Below are positions 9,739 to 14,484 of a DNA stretch of 14,484 nt, piece after piece. Origin of the DNA: Strigomonas culicis. Taxonomy: Eukaryota > Euglenozoa > Kinetoplastea > Trypanosomatida > Trypanosomatidae. Position 1 is the first letter of the stretch; each line of letters starts with the position of its first letter. The position numbers and the translations under genes were made by a program. The notes below the pieces were generated by a model that saw nothing but the letters and a program-made list of their open reading frames with translations, was not told the origin of the DNA and did no database searches. Where the stretch lies: positions 1 to 14,484 of the forward strand of contig AUXH01000493.1 of the NCBI GenBank assembly GCA_000482145.1, written 5' to 3'.

Positions 9739-9742
9739 TACA

Positions 9743-11179
9743 ATGCAACTTTACGTCCGTGATGGGCCCGAGACCGCTCTGGTGTCCCCCACACCGACGC
9801 CATCAAAGCGACCTGCATTAGTAGTCACAACACTCTCCACCCAACCTCCGAGTAGCGCCACGGCGACCAGCCGTCGCGAGACGGCGCTGCCGCAGATCCT
9901 TCCCTCGTCCAGCGCCCCCCACGCCACGAACACCGCGAACAGCGCGACGACGGCCGAGAACGGCCAGTCGCTGCCGGCCCCCGCGCCGCGCGACGGCAAG
10001 AGGAGCCCGTCCCTCCAACCCATCACGCCCCGGTCGCCGCTGAAGGGCCGCGGCGGCTACCACCACCGCACGAGCGGCAGCAGCCAGGACGAGCTCACCA
10101 GCGCCTCCGGCGCGTCGCACACGCACCTCGCCAGCGAGGCCGGGTCGCTGCCCACGCGCAGCCGCCGCGAGCCGGCGCTGAACCGCATGCTCGGCGACAT
10201 GATGCAGCAGCAGCAGCAGCAGCAACAGGAGGAGGCGGGCCGCCCGCCGCCGGCGCGGCCCCAGCGCCACCACGCCCGCCCGCGCCGCATCGACGGCGGC
10301 CGCCCGCCGCCGTCCGACCGCGGCGCGGCGGTGCGCCTCAGCGCCAGTGCGACCGTGGCGGCCGCCGCCGCGACGATGCGGCAGCGCATGTACGGCGACT
10401 CGCCCACGAGCCCGTGTCGCAGCGCCGTGGACAGCCAGTCGGAGAGCGGCACGCCGCCGCCGCCGCCGGTGCGCGGCAGCGCGTCCATGTTTGCACGTTA
10501 CGTGGAGAAGCACAAGCAGAGCCGGTCCGGCTCCAGCCCTCTCCCTGGGCGCGCGCTGGAGGCCTCTGCCTCGCAGCCGTGCTACAGCAGCCACGGCAAC
10601 CCCATCCTCGATCACAGTAACACCACCACGACGACGAACGATGCGGTGAGTAACACCAAGCGGCAGAGCGCCAGCTGCAGCAGTCTCAGCAGCAGCAGCA
10701 GCAACGGCAACATCGCACAAAACAACAGCTGCTCCTGCCACTGCATCAACGTGGATGTCTTGGAGCCGAGCATCGCCCAGCGCAGCGACAATGTGTGCTT
10801 CCGTCTCACGAACGTCGGGATGTGCGGCGCTGCCTCGCAGTCCTCGTACAACCACTCCCTTAGTCTGAGCCCGGCGGAGAAGGGCAAGCCCGGCGGCGGC
10901 CGTGGCGGCGTCCCTGCGCAGACGCCGTCCCGCGGCCGCTACGCCTCCATCCCGAGCCCCGCCCGGAAGGCGGCGACGGACACCGACACCGCACGCGGAG
11001 CGGACCGGACGTTGGATGCTGCGTCACGTGTGCACGTGAAACTGTGCATGTCACCGTCGCCGGCCCGCTGCCTGCCGCAGCACCCCTCCTCAGAAAATGC
11101 GGCGCGGCCACCGCAGAATCGGTTACGCTCCGTGACAGACATGGAGAAAGACTCCCCGCAATCACCTGTACCGTTGTAG
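9743..11179 (+). CDS. Unrecognised low-complexity protein with polyQ run
   Basis: A protein of 478 residues that I do not recognise. It is rich in Ser, Pro, Ala, Arg and Thr and is probably mostly disordered. Visible features are eight consecutive Gln at 155-162 (mostly CAG codons), proline runs near 235-241, a serine-rich stretch around 305-325 and a CSCHC cluster at 330-334. The segment after it (about 335-360, including NVDVLEPSI and CFRLTNVGM) is less repetitive and the best candidate for a conserved core. No signal peptide or membrane segment is apparent. The GC-rich codon use, abrupt composition change at both ends and polypyrimidine tract just upstream support it as a real gene. The start is the first ATG after the likely acceptor; the next in-frame ATGs are around codon 148 and later. 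Many SP, TP and RS sites would suit a phosphorylated cytoskeletal or regulatory protein, but that is only a guess. Confidence 0.75.
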   Translation: MQLYVRDGPETALVSPTPTPSKRPALVVTTLSTQPPSSATATSRRETALPQILPSSSAPHATNTANSATTAENGQSLPAPAPRDGKRSPSLQPITPRSPLKGRGGYHHRTSGSSQDELTSASGASHTHLASEAGSLPTRSRREPALNRMLGDMMQQQQQQQQEEAGRPPPARPQRHHARPRRIDGGRPPPSDRGAAVRLSASATVAAAAATMRQRMYGDSPTSPCRSAVDSQSESGTPPPPPVRGSASMFARYVEKHKQSRSGSSPLPGRALEASASQPCYSSHGNPILDHSNTTTTTNDAVSNTKRQSASCSSLSSSSSNGNIAQNNSCSCHCINVDVLEPSIAQRSDNVCFRLTNVGMCGAASQSSYNHSLSLSPAEKGKPGGGRGGVPAQTPSRGRYASIPSPARKAATDTDTARGADRTLDAASRVHVKLCMSPSPARCLPQHPSSENAARPPQNRLRSVTDMEKDSPQSPVPL

Positions 11180-11342
11180 GAGGGCGTGGAGAAGTAAAAA
11201 AAACAAAAAACAACGAAAGAACTTGAAAATAGTAGTGATATGCTCTTAAACAGAAAGGAAAGACTGTTTGTTTTGCTAGTCTGCTTTTTGTGTCGTTCTA
11301 GCTCTGCTTGTTCTATATCTTCTTTTGTTGTTGCTGTTGTTG

Positions 11343-11364
11343 TATATATATATATATATATATA
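11343..11364. repeat. (TA)11 microsatellite
   Basis: Eleven perfect TA units directly after a GTT-rich stretch. TA runs can form hairpins in RNA, but no role is shown here. Confidence 0.95.
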
Positions 11365-11553
11365 CGCCTTTTTTTTCTTTTTCTTTTCATTGCTGCGGCA
11401 GTGTTTTATTACTATTATTATTATCTATTCCATTTCTTGAACAATGCATGTAGGTTGTGAACAACGTACTAGTAATCTGAGATAAACGCACATATTGACC
11501 CTCATAAGGAAAGGAACAACAGAGGTTTGTTTCTTTGGTTTTCACTTTTTTTC

Positions 11554-11575
11554 TGTGTGTGTGTGTGTGTGTGTG
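11554..11575. repeat. (TG)11 microsatellite
   Basis: Eleven perfect TG units within the long spacer. Simple TG/CA repeats are common in trypanosomatid spacers. Confidence 0.95.
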
Positions 11576-11840
11576 TTTACATCATTCTAGTGTATTCTTG
11601 TGATTATTATCATACTGAGTTACCTGAAGCGGTCTCAGCACACACCAATGTAAGATATGTTTTTATAATGGTCATTAATTCTTTTTTTTCCTTCCCTTTT
11701 TTGCTGTTTATATTCTTCTTATTGTCTCTTATAAAATGTGTAAAGAAGGAATAAGAAGAAGAAACAAAAAGGGAAAGGAAAAGAACGGATAACAAACCTC
11801 ATTCTTTTCTTTCATACACTTTCTAGATTGCTTGGTTATT

Positions 11841-11858
11841 GTTGTTGTTGTTGTTGTT
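11841..11858. repeat. (GTT)6 microsatellite
   Basis: Six perfect GTT units in the spacer after the low-complexity gene; similar shorter GTT runs occur near 11325-11341 and 12364-12376. Confidence 0.9.
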
Positions 11859-11942
11859 TTCCCTGTGTGAGTATAACGCAGTGTGTCAAACTCAAAGGGG
11901 GGAAGTGCCGACATGCTCTCTAATAATAATAGTGATAATACA

Positions 11943-11969
<27 letters not shown>
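11943..11969. repeat. (AT)13 microsatellite
   Basis: Thirteen AT units plus a final A, the longest dinucleotide run in the window, about 600 bases after the (TA)11 run in the same spacer. Confidence 0.95.
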
Positions 11970-11974
<5 letters not shown>

Positions 11975-12101
11975 CTGTGTTTAACATGTAAATGTATATA
12001 TAATGCTTTACTGGTCATTCTTTGTCTATGAGATCATTGTTTTGTTTTGCTTTTCTCTATACTTTATTCTGATCCTTCATTCTCTCTTTCGTTTTTTTTT
12101 C

Positions 12102-12117
12102 CTGTCCATTGGGACAG
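12102..12117. repeat. Short hairpin, copy 2 (CTGTCC-ATTG-GGACAG)
   Basis: A perfect 6-bp inverted repeat around a 4-base loop, followed by TTC. It shares its TGTCC/GGACA stem, loop length and downstream GTTC with the copy at 9188-9201, matching at 16 of 20 positions across the element. It lies directly after a T run. Function unknown. Confidence 0.5.
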
Positions 12118-12549
12118 TTCGCACGAGATGTAAAGACGTTAACCAAAAGAAAACACTTGGGGTAGAAGAAAACGAATGCGCTCCATGTGTTTTCTCTTTT
12201 CACTTTTTTTTAGTGCTATGCACCCCTCTTCCTACAGATGTACATTCACTTTTGAACAGAGTACCAAAATTATACTTCCACAAAAAAAAATACTTGAATA
12301 CGACAATCCCTCTTGATCATCACGCAAAAAGTAATTAGTTTTTTTCTCTGTCGGATTTTTTTTGTTGTTGTTGTTTGTGTATTTTTCTTTTCTTTAACAT
12401 GTCTAATCGCAATACGGTTAAAAATACTGACATGAATAACAACAACGAAATGAAGACTATAAGAAACGTATCAGTTTTTTCTTCTTCTCACTATGCACGG
12501 CTTATAAGCGAATACTCTTTCGTGACTGTCTCTTGTATGAACTCAAATT

Positions 12550-12632
12550 ATGTTTTTTTTTTTTCCTTCTTCTTCCTCCCCTTCTTTCTCTCCTACGCTC
12601 GCACTGCTGCGTGAGTCACACACCGTTGTTAG
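12550..12632 (+). promoter_or_regulatory. Polypyrimidine tract and splice acceptor for the NME5-like gene
   Basis: A dense T/C tract covers about 12551-12593. The first AG after it is at 12614-12615 and the next at 12631-12632, giving genomic 5' UTRs of 45 or 28 bases before the ATG at 12661. The in-frame ATG at 12550 begins the pyrimidine tract itself and would be lost on splicing, so it is not taken as the start. Confidence 0.65.
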
Positions 12633-12660
12633 ACCCCACCGCTTACCCCCGCATCCACCG

Positions 12661-13392
12661 ATGACCGACCCCGCAAAGGCCGCCCCCGCGGTCGGCAAGG
12701 CGCCGCTCCTGCTGACGCCGGTCGCCGCGCAGTGCCCGGCGCTAGTGCACTACCTCAAATACAAGCTGTACGAGAAGGGCTTCATCATCGTGCGCGAGGC
12801 GCAGCAGCTGCTGAACCCGGAGCTCGCGGAGAAGCTCTCCATCACACTGGACTACGTGCCGCCCTACCTGCAGGAGCCCTGCGCGACCACCGCGGCCATC
12901 GCCGGTCCCTCCGCCAGCGACCTCGTAGGCACCTGCTACCTCTTCGTTCTCGCGCGCGAGGGCTGCCACGCGACCCTCCTCGCCTTCCTGGAGGAGTTGC
13001 TGCAGGACGCGGAGTACACAGACCTGCTGCGCGAGCTCGCCCCCAGCAGCGCGCCGGCGGCCGGCGCCCCTAGTGCAGACGCGCCCGACGGCGGCCGCAT
13101 CGCCGCCGCGCCGCTGTGGCGCAACGACTTTGTGTTCGTCAACCGCACCGCCGCCGGGGCGCGGCAGGCCGTCGCGCTGCTCTTTCCGCAGATGCTGCCG
13201 GAGGACATCCCGACCCACGTCCAGTCGCGCGAGTACGTGCAGAGCGCGCTCAAGTCCGCGCTGCTGCCCGCGCTCACGCTCCTCGCCAAGACAAAACCGG
13301 CGGAGCCGCTGCGCTGGTTGGCGGAGTACCTCCTAGCCAACAAGGACGCGGCGCCAGAGTCGCTGCCGACCGACGCGGGACAGCTGCAGTAG
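12661..13392 (+). CDS. NME5-like protein: degenerate NDK domain plus Dpy-30 motif
   Basis: A 243-residue protein, probably of the axoneme. The C-terminal segment at 192-228 is a clear Dpy-30 dimerisation motif (pattern Y..xLK..LLPAL..LAK.KP..PL.WLAEYLL.NK). Before it lies a domain resembling nucleoside diphosphate kinase: GFIIVREAQQLLNPELAEKL at 40-59, a GTCYLFVLAREG segment near 90-101 and an LFPQMLPED segment near 175-182. NDK followed by Dpy-30 is the arrangement of animal NME5, a radial-spoke component. Key NDK residues are missing: the usual KPD near the N-terminus reads TPV at 19-21, and the catalytic NxxHGSD region reads NDFVFVN at 155-161, with Val158 at the histidine position. It is therefore likely a structural pseudoenzyme. 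An Ala/Pro/Gly-rich insert sits near 128-150. A flagellar role is inferred from the family, not shown. The Dpy-30 call is firmer than the NDK call. Confidence 0.75.
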   Translation: MTDPAKAAPAVGKAPLLLTPVAAQCPALVHYLKYKLYEKGFIIVREAQQLLNPELAEKLSITLDYVPPYLQEPCATTAAIAGPSASDLVGTCYLFVLAREGCHATLLAFLEELLQDAEYTDLLRELAPSSAPAAGAPSADAPDGGRIAAAPLWRNDFVFVNRTAAGARQAVALLFPQMLPEDIPTHVQSREYVQSALKSALLPALTLLAKTKPAEPLRWLAEYLLANKDAAPESLPTDAGQLQ

Positions 13393-13504
13393 CGCGCAAG
13401 ACGGCAAGAACGAAAAAAGAAAAGAAGGCGACCCGTTGAGTACAATATGTAATTTAGATACGAAAGCCAAGTTGCTGCAATGTGTACACACATCTATATA
13501 AGTC

Positions 13505-13522
13505 TGTGTGTGTGTGTGTGTG
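13505..13522. repeat. (TG)9 microsatellite
   Basis: Nine perfect TG units followed by further TG- and TA-rich sequence, in the presumed 3' UTR of the NME5-like gene. Confidence 0.92.
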
Positions 13523-13767
13523 TTTGTGTGTATATATGAAGATGTCCATGTCTGTTTGTTTGTTTGGCTGACGCACGTGGGGAAGAACACAAGAACAATC
13601 AAACACTATATTGACAACCTGTATGTAGTTATTAGACTCAAAACAAAACCAAAAAAAAATAATCATCCGCTATATGGATGCTGTTAGCTCTAACGCAGCG
13701 ACACGTTTTTAAAAAAAAAAACAAGAAAAAAAGAAAAAAGTATAATGAATGCATAACTATGTTTGGT

Positions 13768-13807
13768 CTTGTTCTCTTTCTCCCCATTCCCTCTTCCCTT
13801 CAATAAG
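13768..13807 (+). promoter_or_regulatory. Polypyrimidine tract and splice acceptor for the last gene
   Basis: A T/C-rich tract at about 13768-13801 is followed by the first AG at 13806-13807. This gives a 38-base genomic 5' UTR before the ATG at 13846, and it supports the reality of the gene at the right edge. Confidence 0.6.
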
Positions 13808-13845
13808 TTGAGTAAAGGAAGTAGAAAAACCAACAGGACACCTCC

Positions 13846-14484
13846 ATGACCACCGTGAGCGCCCCCAGTGCGACGGACCTCAACTCCTTAGAGGACGAAG
13901 TGGTGCGGCTGCGCCAGCACATCCGCGTGCTCTCCCTCGCCTCGTACCTCCGCGCGGAGCTGTACGGCGAGGGCGCCGCGCGCGACGCGCTCCTCGAGTG
14001 GCTGCGCGGCGGCAGCGGGCTGCCACCGCGTGGGGCGGGCGAGACCGCCGAGGCGCACGTGGCGCGCGCGCTCGCGGCCTGCTACGCGCGCGGCTCCCTC
14101 GTGCGGCTGCGGGAGCTGCTCCACGCCGCCGCGGACGCGGCCTACGCGCAGCCGGCGGCCGCCGTCCGCTACACACACTATCTCGACCCGCTCCGCAACG
14201 AGCGTGTCGCGGCGCGCGGTTACCTCCGCGACGTGCACGCGGCGGCGGAAGCCTACGCGGCGGCCTACGTGGCCATGCACCACCCGCCCGGTGCCGCCGC
14301 GACCCCACCGCCGCCGGCGGCGGAGCACGTGCGCCGCGGCGTCGTGCGGCTCTTCGGCTGCACCCACCACGCGGAGCGCCACTGCCCGCACCGCGTCGGC
14401 CCCGCCAAGGCGGCGGCGCGCGACCGCAGCCGGACCGGCGCCGACGCGGCCGCGCCCGCGCTGCCGCTGCCGGCGACGCCGCAG
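13846..14484 (+). CDS. Unrecognised Ala/Arg-rich protein, 5' part only
   Basis: The frame opens at ATG 13846 and stays open for 213 codons to the last base of the window, so the C-terminus is missing. I do not recognise the family. Residues about 12-37 have leucines at 15, 22 and 29 and a charged/hydrophobic pattern suggesting a short coiled coil. Most of the rest is predicted helical and very rich in Ala, Arg and Leu. A Pro-rich linker sits near 152-160. A Cys/His cluster follows: C172, H174, H175, H179, C180 and H182. It could bind metal, but matches no zinc-finger spacing I know. Codon use is very GC-rich like the neighbouring genes, and a splice acceptor lies 38 bases upstream. Both support a real gene. 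No function is assigned. Confidence 0.72.
   Translation, partial: MTTVSAPSATDLNSLEDEVVRLRQHIRVLSLASYLRAELYGEGAARDALLEWLRGGSGLPPRGAGETAEAHVARALAACYARGSLVRLRELLHAAADAAYAQPAAAVRYTHYLDPLRNERVAARGYLRDVHAAAEAYAAAYVAMHHPPGAAATPPPPAAEHVRRGVVRLFGCTHHAERHCPHRVGPAKAAARDRSRTGADAAAPALPLPATPQ

Larger units (their letters stand above)
8976..9742. other. AT-rich intergenic spacer
   Basis: About 770 bases between the reductase gene and the low-complexity gene. It begins with CAAA-type repeats after the stop and has a CA-rich run near 9043-9060, then long T and A runs. It contains one small hairpin (9188-9201), which recurs in the next spacer. No gene-like coding composition or RNA gene is visible. Confidence 0.7.
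11180..12660. other. AT-rich intergenic spacer with microsatellites
   Basis: About 1.48 kb, the longest spacer in the window. It carries several long simple repeats: (TA)11, (TG)11, (GTT)6 and (AT)13. It also holds the second copy of a small hairpin (12102-12117) and, near its right end, a long pyrimidine tract that serves the next gene. Frames such as 12003-12338 are open, but they encode Phe/Leu/Ile-rich peptides with AT-rich codons unlike any gene here. No tRNA or other RNA gene is recognisable. Confidence 0.7.
13393..13845. other. Short AT-rich intergenic spacer
   Basis: About 450 bases between the NME5-like gene and the next gene, with a TG run at 13505-13522, A runs near 13710-13740 and a pyrimidine tract at its right end. 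Nothing gene-like is seen. Confidence 0.75.

Noticed and set aside
10205..10228. CAG run considered as a stand-alone microsatellite
   Set aside because: It lies in frame within the low-complexity gene as a polyQ tract with one CAA, so it is described as part of that protein.
12003..12338. 111-codon + strand frame in the long spacer, starting with a hydrophobic stretch
   Set aside because: AT-rich codons unlike every gene in the window, T-run-derived Phe content, and no recognisable domain.
12550..12660. In-frame ATG adding 37 residues to the NME5-like protein
   Set aside because: The extra codons translate the polypyrimidine tract (Phe, Ser, Pro) and lie upstream of the probable splice acceptor, so they should be absent from the mRNA.

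Overview
The window looks like a stretch of a trypanosomatid (kinetoplastid protist) nuclear chromosome. The genus cannot be fixed from the sequence. Five intron-free protein-coding genes lie head to tail on the + strand. They are separated by AT-rich spacers full of homopolymer and simple-sequence runs. A polypyrimidine tract followed by AG stands a few to about fifty bases before every start codon. That is the layout of a polycistronic transcription unit processed by spliced-leader trans-splicing and polyadenylation. The coding regions are strongly GC-rich, especially at third codon positions, so the boundaries with the AT-rich spacers are very sharp.

Layout: (1) 1-944, non-coding spacer. 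(2) 945-6776, a 1943-residue HECT-type E3 ubiquitin ligase with catalytic Cys1440 and, unusually, about 470 residues after the HECT domain. (3) 6777-8045, spacer. (4) 8046-8975, a membrane-anchored NADH-cytochrome b5 reductase of 309 residues. It is canonical except for His in place of the usual Arg in the FAD motif. (5) 8976-9742, spacer. (6) 9743-11179, an unrecognised 478-residue protein of low complexity (Ser/Pro/Ala-rich, with a polyQ run). (7) 11180-12660, spacer with long TA, AT, TG and GTT repeats. (8) 12661-13392, a 243-residue protein with a degenerate nucleoside-diphosphate-kinase-like domain and a clear C-terminal Dpy-30 motif, the architecture of NME5/radial-spoke proteins. (9) 13393-13845, short spacer. 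(10) 13846 to the right edge, the first 213 codons of an unrecognised Ala/Arg-rich protein whose frame is still open at the end of the window.

The genes do not form an obvious pathway. As is usual in trypanosomatids, co-transcription does not imply shared function. The products are a ubiquitin ligase, an ER or mitochondrial outer-membrane electron-transfer enzyme, a probable axonemal protein and two unknowns. I found no tRNA, rRNA, CRISPR array, transposon or origin. The most interesting points are the HECT ligase with its post-catalytic tail, the NME5-like pseudoenzyme, the altered FAD motif, and a short hairpin that occurs in two different spacers.
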